From Desulfobacterales bacterium (GTDB taxonomy: Bacteria > Desulfobacterota > Desulfobulbia > Desulfobulbales > JAGXFP01), in contig JAGXFP010000008.1 of assembly GCA_024637225.1 (NCBI GenBank), positions 1 to 64,000 of the forward strand: DNA of 64,000 bases, written 5' to 3'. The notes under the pieces are model-generated. The model saw nothing but the letters and a program-made list of their open reading frames with translations. It was not told the DNA's origin and ran no database searches. Shown piece by piece: positions 56,891-64,000 of the stretch (position 1 is the stretch's first letter; every line of letters starts with the position of its first letter). Position numbers and translations under genes: made by a program.

Positions 56891-59611
56891 GTGATTTGTG
56901 ATACAAGCCTGGGTCGATCCCGGCAATACGCCGAGCACATTGTCAACACCGTGCGCGAACCCTTGATCGCTCTGGATCAGGATTTAAGGGTGGTCTCGGC
57001 CAGCCGCTCTTTCTATGAGGTGTTCAAGGTAGACTCGGCTGAAACCGTGGGCCGGTGCATCTACGATCTGGGCAATAAGCAGTGGGATATTCCCGGACTG
57101 CGGGAACTGCTGGAAACCATCCTGCCCGAAAAAACCAGCTTTGGCGACTACGAGGTGGAACACGATTTTGCCGCAATCGGCCGTCGGGTCATGCTGCTGA
57201 ATGCCCGGCGGATTGAACAGGAACCCGGCCGGGAGAGGATCATCCTGCTGGCCATCGAGGACATCACCCGGCGCAAGGATATCGAAAACGGCCTGGAAAA
57301 GACCCGAAAAGAGCTGGCGGGTATCAAAAAATCAGCGGATGAGGCCTGTGAATTCGCGGAGAGCGTCATCAACACCGTGCGCGAACCCCTGATTTGCCTG
57401 GATCAGGACCTCCGAGTGGTCACCGTCAGCCGTTCCTTCTACGACTTCTTCCTGGTGAAGCCGGAAGAGACCGTGGGCCAGCTCATCTATGATCTGGGCA
57501 ATAAGCAGTGGGATATTCCCGGACTCCGGGAACTGCTGGAGACCATTCTGCCCGAAAAGACCAGCTTCGACGACTACGAGGTGGAACACGATTTCGTCAC
57601 CATCGGCCACCGGATCATGCTGCTGAATGCCCGGCGGATTGAACAGCTGTGGGGCAAGGCGCGGATCATCCTGCTGGCCTTCGAGGACATCACCGAGCGG
57701 CGGCATCTGGAGGAACTGCTGGAAGAGTCGGAAATGCGCTACCGGCGTATTTTTGAGACCGCCAGCGACGGCATCGTCCTGCTCGAAAAAAGCCAGGGCC
57801 ATATCGTCCACGCCAATCAGGCTGTCGAGAAACTCCTTGGCTATACCGAAGCGGATTATCTCGGCAAGAAACTGGATGATATCGGCGTCCCTCTTGACTT
57901 GAGTGATTTCCCGTCAATCATGGCAGATCTGGACCGGAGCGGCATTCTTAACTACGAAGATGTGATGGTGAAAACCCGGGATGGGCGGGATATCGCCGCG
58001 GATATATATATGGTTGACCGGGCCAAGCTGGCTCAATGCAATATTCGCGATGTCAGTGAACGTCAGCAGGCAAAGCAAATACTCGAAGAAGAGCGGAAAT
58101 TTATTGCCAACGCCCTCAACACCCTGTCCGACATCTTTTTTGTGGTTGATCCGGAGGGAAAATTTATCCGCTGGAATAAGACCATGAACGCAGTCACCGG
58201 CTATAGCGACCCGGAAATTATCCTGCTCCAGGCCGGTGATTGCTTCGCAAATATTGACGCCGGCCGAGTCGCGGCGGCCCTGGCGGCGGCGGCCAGGGAA
58301 GGCAGCGCCATTTTCCAGGCCCGCCTCAGCACTAAGGACGGAAGCGAAATCCCCTATGAATTCAACGCCGCGCTCCTCTGCGACGCGCGGGATTGGCCCA
58401 TAGGGATCAGCAGTGTCGGCCGTGACATCAGCGAGCGGGAAAAGCTTGAAGGCCAACTCCGGCAAGCCCAGAAGATGGAGGCGGTCGGCACCCTGGCCGG
58501 GGGGATCGCCCATGATTTCAATAATATCCTCAGTGTGATCATGGGCTACGGCGGCATGGTCATGGAGAGCCTGCCCGCCGACAGCCCCGCCAGGAAAGAT
58601 ATGCGGCAGGTGCTCACCGCCGCCGACCGGGCCGAGAACCTGACCAAAAGGCTGCTGATTTTTACCCGGAAAGAGCCCGTTGAGGTGAAGCTCCTCGACA
58701 TCAATGGGCTTGTCCGCGATCTGCGGAAGATGCTCGACCGGATGATCAGCGAGAGTATCGAATTTCACCTGGATCTTGCCGACCAGCCCTTAACGGTTCT
58801 GGCCGATGCCGGGATGATCGAGCAGGTGCTGATGAATCTGGTCACCAATGCCAGGGACGCCATGCCGGCGGGCGGACGGCTGGCCATCGCCACCAGCCTC
58901 ATCATCGTTGATGATGCGGATGTCGCCGCTGACGAAGATGCCCGGCCCGGAAGATATGCGCGGATAACGGTTTCCGACACCGGCCATGGCATGGATGCGG
59001 AAACGCGGGCGAGGATCTTCGAGCCTTTTTTCACCACCAAAGGCGTTGCCGAGGGGACGGGGCTCGGCCTGGCGATCTCCTATGGGATAATCAAACAGCA
59101 TGACGGATACATCAAGGTTTACAGCGAACCGGGACAGGGCACGGAATTCCACATCTACCTGCCGGTCAGCGAAACAGCGCCGGTCCCGGGCCGGGAAACC
59201 ACGGTCAGCGCCCCGGTACGCGGCGGCAACGAGACGATCCTGGTGGCCGAAGACGACGCGGCCTTGCGGGAATTGAGCGGCAGAGTCCTGGAGTCCTTCG
59301 GTTACAAGGTTATCCCGGCGGTGGACGGCGAAGACGCGCTTACGAAATTCAAGGAAAACAGGGACCGGATCGGTCTCCTCCTCCTTGATATGGTGATGCC
59401 GAAGAAAAACGGCAAGGAGGTCGCGGAAGCGATCATGGAAATCAGCCCCGGGACAAAAGTCCTCTTCTCAAGCGGCTATACCATGGATATTATCACCCAC
59501 CAAGAGCTGGAGGAGGCCGGTTTCGAGTTCATCCACAAACCATACCAGGCGAAAGAGCTGGCCCGGAAAGTGCGGCAGACGCTGGACCGATGGGAGGAGG
59601 AGAAAAATTAA
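56891..59611 (+). CDS. Hybrid histidine kinase with four PAS domains and a receiver
   Basis: A 906-residue hybrid sensor kinase. Two nearly identical N-terminal PAS domains (about 12-135 and 150-275) share DLGNKQWDIPGLRELLETIL; two further PAS domains follow (about 282-400 and 405-520). Then HisKA with GGIAHDFNNILSVIMGYG (His about 544), HATPase_c with NLVTNARDAMPAGG and GTGLGLAISYGI, and a C-terminal REC with DMVMPKKNGKEV. No membrane span is seen, so it is cytosolic. GTG at 56891 is chosen for GAGGAG 7 bases upstream; the TTG at 56876 lacks one. Its partner regulator and ligand are unknown. Confidence 0.9.
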   Translation: MICDTSLGRSRQYAEHIVNTVREPLIALDQDLRVVSASRSFYEVFKVDSAETVGRCIYDLGNKQWDIPGLRELLETILPEKTSFGDYEVEHDFAAIGRRVMLLNARRIEQEPGRERIILLAIEDITRRKDIENGLEKTRKELAGIKKSADEACEFAESVINTVREPLICLDQDLRVVTVSRSFYDFFLVKPEETVGQLIYDLGNKQWDIPGLRELLETILPEKTSFDDYEVEHDFVTIGHRIMLLNARRIEQLWGKARIILLAFEDITERRHLEELLEESEMRYRRIFETASDGIVLLEKSQGHIVHANQAVEKLLGYTEADYLGKKLDDIGVPLDLSDFPSIMADLDRSGILNYEDVMVKTRDGRDIAADIYMVDRAKLAQCNIRDVSERQQAKQILEEERKFIANALNTLSDIFFVVDPEGKFIRWNKTMNAVTGYSDPEIILLQAGDCFANIDAGRVAAALAAAAREGSAIFQARLSTKDGSEIPYEFNAALLCDARDWPIGISSVGRDISEREKLEGQLRQAQKMEAVGTLAGGIAHDFNNILSVIMGYGGMVMESLPADSPARKDMRQVLTAADRAENLTKRLLIFTRKEPVEVKLLDINGLVRDLRKMLDRMISESIEFHLDLADQPLTVLADAGMIEQVLMNLVTNARDAMPAGGRLAIATSLIIVDDADVAADEDARPGRYARITVSDTGHGMDAETRARIFEPFFTTKGVAEGTGLGLAISYGIIKQHDGYIKVYSEPGQGTEFHIYLPVSETAPVPGRETTVSAPVRGGNETILVAEDDAALRELSGRVLESFGYKVIPAVDGEDALTKFKENRDRIGLLLLDMVMPKKNGKEVAEAIMEISPGTKVLFSSGYTMDIITHQELEEAGFEFIHKPYQAKELARKVRQTLDRWEEEKN

Positions 59612-59782
59612 ACGGCAGGTCCGGCTTATCACAGATAGGTAAGCGTGTATCAATAATTAGGCAAGGTGTCGCCGGAACCCAGGCTCGGCTACTCCCTCCA
59701 CCACCGCTCCGTCATCTTTGGAACCTATCGTTGTTCGGCAGCAACTACAACAAAAGTTCCCTGCAAAATCATCTCTGAAAGC

Positions 59783-60160
59783 TTAGTAAGTGTCTGTGCG
59801 GCTATGGTCTTTCTCCTCGGACTTCTGGAGATTACGGCCGACCCTGTAGGAGTCGAAGATGCCGATCAACCAGACCGCCAGCAGGACAAGCGAGGCGATA
59901 TTGGCGATCCGCGCTTCGGGACTGTTTGCCTGCTTTGCTATCATTTCGGAAATAACGGCGACATCGGGAGAAACTTCTCCGTTCACGATCCTTGCGGCTA
60001 TCTCCATCGCCCTTTCCACTACCACGGTAATTATCAGATAAAGCGAAGCGAGTGTCGCTAAGAGCAAAAGGGTGCCCGTTATGAACCTCTTTAAGTAGAA
60101 ATGGCCGATTCCCGGTAGAACCAGGCCCGAGAGAAGGGCCGCTTTTACCGATTTTCTCAT
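59783..60160 (-). CDS. Small membrane protein, TM2/DUF-like
   Basis: A 125-residue protein with hydrophobic segments near 8-22 (LLSGLVLPGIGHFYL), 28-50 (ITGTLLLLATLASLYLIITVV) and 85-105 (IANIASLVLLAVWLIGIFDSY). The LPGIGHFYLKR pattern resembles TM2/DUF5683-like proteins, whose function is unknown. It is isolated and minus-strand. Acidic tail at the C terminus. Confidence 0.65.
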   Translation of the reverse strand: MRKSVKAALLSGLVLPGIGHFYLKRFITGTLLLLATLASLYLIITVVVERAMEIAARIVNGEVSPDVAVISEMIAKQANSPEARIANIASLVLLAVWLIGIFDSYRVGRNLQKSEEKDHSRTDTY

Positions 60161-60202
60161 GACATATCCCGCTGGTGAATTTTTTCCATTCCCAATCCTT
60201 TT

Positions 60203-60422
60203 AAGCCGTCATCCCGGCATGTTTTAATCCGTAATGGCGCAGGCGCAACTGGTCCCGAGCCGGGAATTTGTGAAAAGCAATTCTTAATCGATTTTTCGGA
60301 ATAATGAAAAAATGCAGGCTTGTCCAGTTATATTCCGCCCCTGTCGGTATGTCGGTGGTAGTGGGTCTGAACCCGCTCCGAAACCCGTCATTCCGGCGGA
60401 TTTTAAGCCGGAATCCCTGAAT
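60203..60422. repeat. RptD palindromic repeat pieces
   Basis: GCCGTCATCCCGGCATGTTTTAATCCG (60204 on) and CCCGTCATTCCGGCGGATTTTAAGCCGGAATCCCTG (60386-60421). The second forms a hairpin (ATTCCGGC/GCCGGAAT). Related to 48958-49038. No gene is supported in 60161-60586. Confidence 0.75.
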
Positions 60423-60586
60423 TTTCACTTCGCTTCCGAATTCCGCTCCATTCCTTTTATCTGACAATAAGCCCAAAAAAGGGTTGAATGTCGAAGTCTC
60501 GAAGTGTATCTGTTAGGCAGCAATTTTAATAACCGTAACTTCTCCGTAATTACGGGCGGCATCGGTAAATCATTTCAGGAAGCCTT

Positions 60587-60947
60587 ATGGGCCTTAAGAT
60601 CGAGCACTATTCCTTCGGAAGAATGACAGTAAACGGCCGGGAGTACACCTCCGATCTGATCATCCATCCGGACGGCCGGATCGATGCCGACTGGTGGCGG
60701 AAACAGGAAACAGGGGCACAACCTGGTCCCGGAGGATATCAAGGGATTGCTTGACGAGAAGCCCGGCCGGCTGATCGTCGGCACCGGCAACAGCGGGGTG
60801 ATGAAGGTGTCGGCGGAGATGCTGAAGGAATGCCGGGAACTCGGCATCGAGGTCGTGGCTTTCTCCACCAAAAAAGCAGTGGAACGCTTCAATAGTCTTG
60901 CCGATGGGAACGGTTCGGTCGCCGGTTGCTTTCATTTGACCTGTTGA
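60587..60947 (+). pseudogene. Mth938-like domain gene, frameshifted by a 7-bp duplication
   Basis: The 5' frame from the ATG at 60587 (AGGA 7 bases upstream) reads MGLKIEHYSFGRMTVNGREY...DWWRKQ, then is thrown out and stops at 60754. The other frame resumes GHNLVPEDIKGLL...LIVGTGNSGVMKVS...VAGCFHLTC to a stop at 60947. Removing one copy of the tandem GAAACAG (60700-60706, 60707-60713) joins them as DWWRKQGHNLVPED, the family consensus. The Mth938/NDUFAF3-like family is of unknown bacterial function. It could be a true pseudogene, a switchable allele or an assembly error. Confidence 0.85.
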
Positions 60948-61095
60948 AGAGGGAGTCAAGAAATACGAGGGTCGATGCTGTTTAAAGAAAATCATAAGAG
61001 CAATAGAAAAATAGATAACTACATTCCTTGTCCCTCCGAAATATTCTGGAAAGAGGCTCGTGGTGCACTTGCAATTTGAATTCACCCTAGTTAAC

Positions 61096-61788
61096 TCATG
61101 GCAGACGGTTTGCAAGATCCCATTCGATTGAAGAAGCAACCGTTTTAGTGACCATCCGTCCCAAAACCTCGCCAAACAAAACATGCTTCCCGCAGTAGCA
61201 TACAGTCTCGGGGCCTTGCCCGCTTACGACAGCAGTCGAATCGGTCCCCGTACCGGTAGCAATCTCATTTGAAACAGGGCTTCTTATTCCTGCTTCCAGC
61301 ATTGCCGCCGTTTTCGCTTCCGTTACGATCATCAATGCCTCTACCATGGCAGGGTCGGTCAATATTGCAGAGGTTATAACGACAATGTTGATCGTACCTG
61401 TTTCTTCGGATTGCGCGGCCATCGACCGGTGCTCGGCAGGATCTCCGACCCGCCTTGGGTTGGACAAACCCGTTGTAACGAGAACGACAAGGTCAACACC
61501 CTGAACAGTCTCTTTCGTCATTCGAAACGAATCCATTGAAGCCGCGGTCATCATGCCGACGGTGGTCCCTTGCCACTCGCGGGAAGCACAATAATTTGCG
61601 AGTGTCTTCTCCGGCGACTCCGTGGCATTATGAGATTTCGGGACTTTCAGATTGACAATATGGCCAGCTTCGACAATTCCGCCGTTCAGCACGGCGGAAC
61701 TGATTACCTGGTGAGGAACAGTGAATTCGACATGAATATGTTTCCGAGAATGGTCGAGGAGAGCGTGTTTCGTTAGTTGCTTATTCAT
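61096..61788 (-). CDS. cbiZ: Adenosylcobinamide amidohydrolase CbiZ
   Basis: A 230-residue enzyme of archaeal origin in salvage of cobinamide: it removes the aminopropanol arm from adenosylcobinamide to give adenosylcobyric acid. Family motifs: EWQGTTVGMMTAASMDSF (about 81-98), VTTGLSNPRRVGDPAE, GTINIVVITSAIL and ATGTGTDSTAVV. The ATG at 61788 is preferred because TATAAT at 61823-61818 would place the promoter over the alternative TTG at 61815; no clear RBS is visible. No other cobamide genes are near. It is divergent from ogt with a 213-bp AT-rich gap. Confidence 0.9.
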   Translation of the reverse strand: MNKQLTKHALLDHSRKHIHVEFTVPHQVISSAVLNGGIVEAGHIVNLKVPKSHNATESPEKTLANYCASREWQGTTVGMMTAASMDSFRMTKETVQGVDLVVLVTTGLSNPRRVGDPAEHRSMAAQSEETGTINIVVITSAILTDPAMVEALMIVTEAKTAAMLEAGIRSPVSNEIATGTGTDSTAVVSGQGPETVCYCGKHVLFGEVLGRMVTKTVASSIEWDLANRLP

Positions 61789-62001
61789 TTTGATGAAAGT
61801 GTTTTGGGCGGCCAAATATTATAAGGGAACAACTTTAATTTTATTTTTGCTTTTGTTCCTAGTCGAAACTAGATTGTTACAATGAGTAATACAAGTTGAA
61901 TTTTCAATTTGTTCTCAGTTTTCCATCATATAGCGACAGTTTGTATTATTACCGGAAAAGCTCTACAGGTTACAGAGAAATCAGTGAAAAGGAAGTGATG
62001 G

Positions 62002-62574
62002 ATGAGCCGGGAAGAATACATACTTTTCGAGACCAAGCTTGGCGCCTGCGGGATAGCCTGGCGTGAATCGGGCGGGGAGGGCGGCCTGGCGGTGACGGCA
62101 TTTCAACTTCCGGATGCATCCGATCGGCTGACGGCAAAGAGGATTGCTGATAAATCGCCGGCAGTTGAAGCGCGCAAAACCCCGCCTCTTATCGAAACGA
62201 TAATCGGGAAAATTCAAGAACATTTTGCCGGTGTTCCGCAGGACTTCAGTGATATCGAGGTAGATCTCGGTGGAGCGGGCCCTTTTGCCAAAGCGGTTTA
62301 TAGTGCTGCCCGTGAGATTTCGGCCGGCCGGACCATGACCTACGGAGAACTTGCCAAAGCTATCAAGCACCCCAAGGCCGCCCGGGCGGTCGGCAATGCG
62401 CTGGCCAGAAACCCGGTCCCGCTGATTATTCCGTGCCACCGGGTGCTGGCGGCCGGTAACCGTCCCGGCGGCTATTCCGCTCCGGGTGGCATTGCCACCA
62501 AAACAAATCTGCTGGCTATGGAAGGTACGTCTATTGGTGTAAATAGCCGCCCACCCTCCCCCGAACCGGATTAA
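62002..62574 (+). CDS. ogt: Methylated-DNA-protein cysteine methyltransferase
   Basis: A 190-residue suicide DNA-repair protein that takes the methyl group from O6-methylguanine onto Cys145 in LIIPCHRVLAAG. The N-terminal RNase-H-like half is followed by the helix-turn-helix half (GRTMTYGELAKAI; ARAVGNALARNP). No Ada domain is present, so Ogt-type. It has only a weak GGAAG (about 9 bases) before the ATG. It stands alone. Confidence 0.94.
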   Translation: MSREEYILFETKLGACGIAWRESGGEGGLAVTAFQLPDASDRLTAKRIADKSPAVEARKTPPLIETIIGKIQEHFAGVPQDFSDIEVDLGGAGPFAKAVYSAAREISAGRTMTYGELAKAIKHPKAARAVGNALARNPVPLIIPCHRVLAAGNRPGGYSAPGGIATKTNLLAMEGTSIGVNSRPPSPEPD

Positions 62575-62685
62575 CCGTAAGCAGGCAGTCTCTGCGGAAA
62601 AGAAGGACTTATCATCAACAAAGAGGTGCCCCGCCCCTCTTCAAGTGATATCCTGTGGAGTAAGATCATTTAAGGGAGGTGTGTG

Positions 62686-63276
62686 ATGAAATGCAGACTG
62701 ATTTTATTTCTGGTTACAGCCTGGTTGGCCTGTGCTTCGAATGCCGTGGCCGACAAAGCTGTCTTTGCCGGGGGCTGTTTCTGGTGCATGGAGGCTGATT
62801 TCGAGCATCTTGCCGGGGTGACCGATGTAGTCTCCGGCTTTACCGGCGGAACCTTAAAAGATCCCACCTACAACGGCAACCACCAGGGGCACTATGAAGC
62901 GGTGGAAGTGACCTATGATCCGCAGCAGGTTAGCTATGAAGAGTTGCTGGATTATTATTGGGTAAATATCGACCCGTTTGATGACCGGGGGCAGTTCTGC
63001 GACAAGGGCACGAGTTATCTGAGCGCCATCTTCGTTGCCGACGAAAATCAAAGAAAACTCGCCGAGAAATCCAGAAGGGCGGTGGTCGAGCAATTCCCCG
63101 ACCGAAAAGTTGTAACGCCAATCCTTGAGGCATCGACCTTCTACCCCATCAAAGGCGACGAAAGCTACCACCAGGATTTTTATAAAAAAAGCCCGATCCG
63201 CTACAAGGTTTATCGCTGGAATTGCGGACGGGACAAACGCTTACGTGACATCTGGGGGGACCGGGCAACCCATTAG
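62686..63276 (+). CDS. msrA: Peptide methionine sulfoxide reductase MsrA, exported
   Basis: A 196-residue MsrA reducing methionine-S-sulfoxide. A signal peptide (LILFLVTAWLACASNAVA) suggests periplasmic action. The catalytic Cys31 is in GGCFWCME, with DFEHLAGV and YHQDFYKKSP later. GGGAGG lies 6 bases before the ATG. Resolving cysteines could be Cys34 or the C-terminal CGRDK. It would repair oxidised envelope proteins; a TlpA-like reductant exists at 20160. Confidence 0.94.
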   Translation: MKCRLILFLVTAWLACASNAVADKAVFAGGCFWCMEADFEHLAGVTDVVSGFTGGTLKDPTYNGNHQGHYEAVEVTYDPQQVSYEELLDYYWVNIDPFDDRGQFCDKGTSYLSAIFVADENQRKLAEKSRRAVVEQFPDRKVVTPILEASTFYPIKGDESYHQDFYKKSPIRYKVYRWNCGRDKRLRDIWGDRATH

Positions 63277-63460
63277 CTCTCCAATCAGGCGGTGTTCGGC
63301 CCCGACAACTCAGGGTTCACCTCATAAGCATCGAGATTTTTGGGACATCCTAATAATATTAAGCTATTAAACATCATAATAAAACCGGCAAGGAAATCGG
63401 CAGAATGTACGGCAAAACATCGGAAAAACATCGGAAAAACCTTTCAGGTAAGCTGGTGAC

Positions 63461-64000
63461 ATGAAGAGAGACACAAACAGGCTGTATGAGCTGATAGATC
63501 CAGGCTCTCCAGCCGAAATCCTCGCCGAGATTAAAAATATTCTGCTCCTGATCGATCCGCCCCCGGATCGGGCGCCGATCGGAAGGGTATACGGGGATAT
63601 CATGCGCTTTTTCAGCGGGGGATATCCCGGATATCGGGCCAGCAATACGAGATACCATAACCTGGAGCATACCTGTTCAAGCGCACTGGCGGCGGCGAGG
63701 CTTGTTCATGGTCTGCATGTCCAGGGAGAGGTTTTTTCGCCAAGGCTTGTTGAGCTTTGCCTGATCGGGACGCTTTTTCATGATACCGGCCTGATCCAGA
63801 CCGAGGAGGAAGTGGAGGGTACCGGGGCCCGGTACACCATCGGCCACGAGGATCGCTCGCTCGCCGTCATGGCAAAATATCTGGCCAAACAGGGCTATTC
63901 CCCGGAGGACATCCGTGACTGCGGCCATATGATCAAGTCTACCGAGCTCTTCTTTCCCATGGAGGAGATCCCGTTCGACTCCGAGGAAGTCAGGACCATG
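63461..64000 (+). CDS. HD-domain protein, cut by the window end
   Basis: 180 codons from an ATG at 63461, still open at 64000, so the C terminus is missing. The visible part has an HD-type metal site: YHNLEHTCSSALAA (about 67-80), GTLFHDTGLIQTEE (HD at about 106) and GHEDRS (about 127). This fits HD phosphohydrolases such as cyclic-nucleotide phosphodiesterase-like proteins; substrate unknown. The RBS is weak (GG before TGAC). Confidence 0.8.
   Translation, partial: MKRDTNRLYELIDPGSPAEILAEIKNILLLIDPPPDRAPIGRVYGDIMRFFSGGYPGYRASNTRYHNLEHTCSSALAAARLVHGLHVQGEVFSPRLVELCLIGTLFHDTGLIQTEEEVEGTGARYTIGHEDRSLAVMAKYLAKQGYSPEDIRDCGHMIKSTELFFPMEEIPFDSEEVRTM

Overview
The window looks like chromosome from a Gram-negative, anaerobic member of the Desulfobacterota (former Deltaproteobacteria). 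This rests on gene content: a split, ferredoxin-domain glutamate synthase, a short type I glutamine synthetase, an archaeal-type NrpR beside a NifA-type activator, a complete Tad/Flp pilus operon, a two-CW-domain regulator, a hemerythrin-PAS protein and a C_GCAxxG_C_C protein. No rRNA is present, so the taxonomic call is an inference.

Layout. 1-3.6 kb: methionine genes metY-metX-metW (minus strand). 3.7-9.5 kb: an HTH/two-CW regulator divergent from clpB, a C_GCAxxG_C_C protein and asnS. 9.8-12.5 kb: an isochorismatase-fold hydrolase, tRNA-Cys, rnc and an Elp3-like radical SAM gene. 12.8-22 kb: single genes, mostly housekeeping or unknown (ChaN-like, bpt, a WYL regulator, hemerythrin-PAS, a TlpA lipoprotein, an RluA-type synthase). 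22.4-35.7 kb: one minus-strand Tad pilus operon running from flp through cpaA, two tadE genes, cpaB, cpaC, a small lipoprotein, tadG, cpaE, cpaF, tadB and tadC to a TPR lipoprotein, with SH3 and helix-hairpin-helix genes at its end. 35.7-37.9 kb: gene-poor, then tRNA-Lys.

38.3-55 kb is a nitrogen-assimilation island: a three-gene split glutamate synthase operon, glnA, divergent nrpR-nifA, then two amtB genes, a PII gene and glnD. A good sigma-54 promoter with two phased AT-rich dyads lies before the amt genes, and GGCAA/TTGCC palindromes lie between glnA and nrpR. Together these suggest a circuit combining archaeal-type repression (NrpR) with bacterial sigma-54 activation (NifA) and PII uridylylation. 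The regulator-to-site assignments are inference.

55.3-64 kb: an AMIN-domain envelope protein, a hybrid histidine kinase with a duplicated PAS domain, a frameshifted Mth938-like gene, cbiZ, ogt, msrA and an HD-domain gene running off the right edge.

The window is unusually rich in small dispersed repeats. I distinguish a heptamer satellite (GGAGCCA-like), a 216-bp element with terminal inverted repeats, and families called here RptA (about 125-165 bp, GTCGCAAAAAGTCGCC end), RptB (82-85 bp, GTCATTGCGAG ends), RptC (134-152 bp, TGTCATTTCGA ends) and RptD (TCATTCCGGC). Many copies lie directly against stop codons. No IS transposase, prophage, CRISPR array or classic defence gene was seen.
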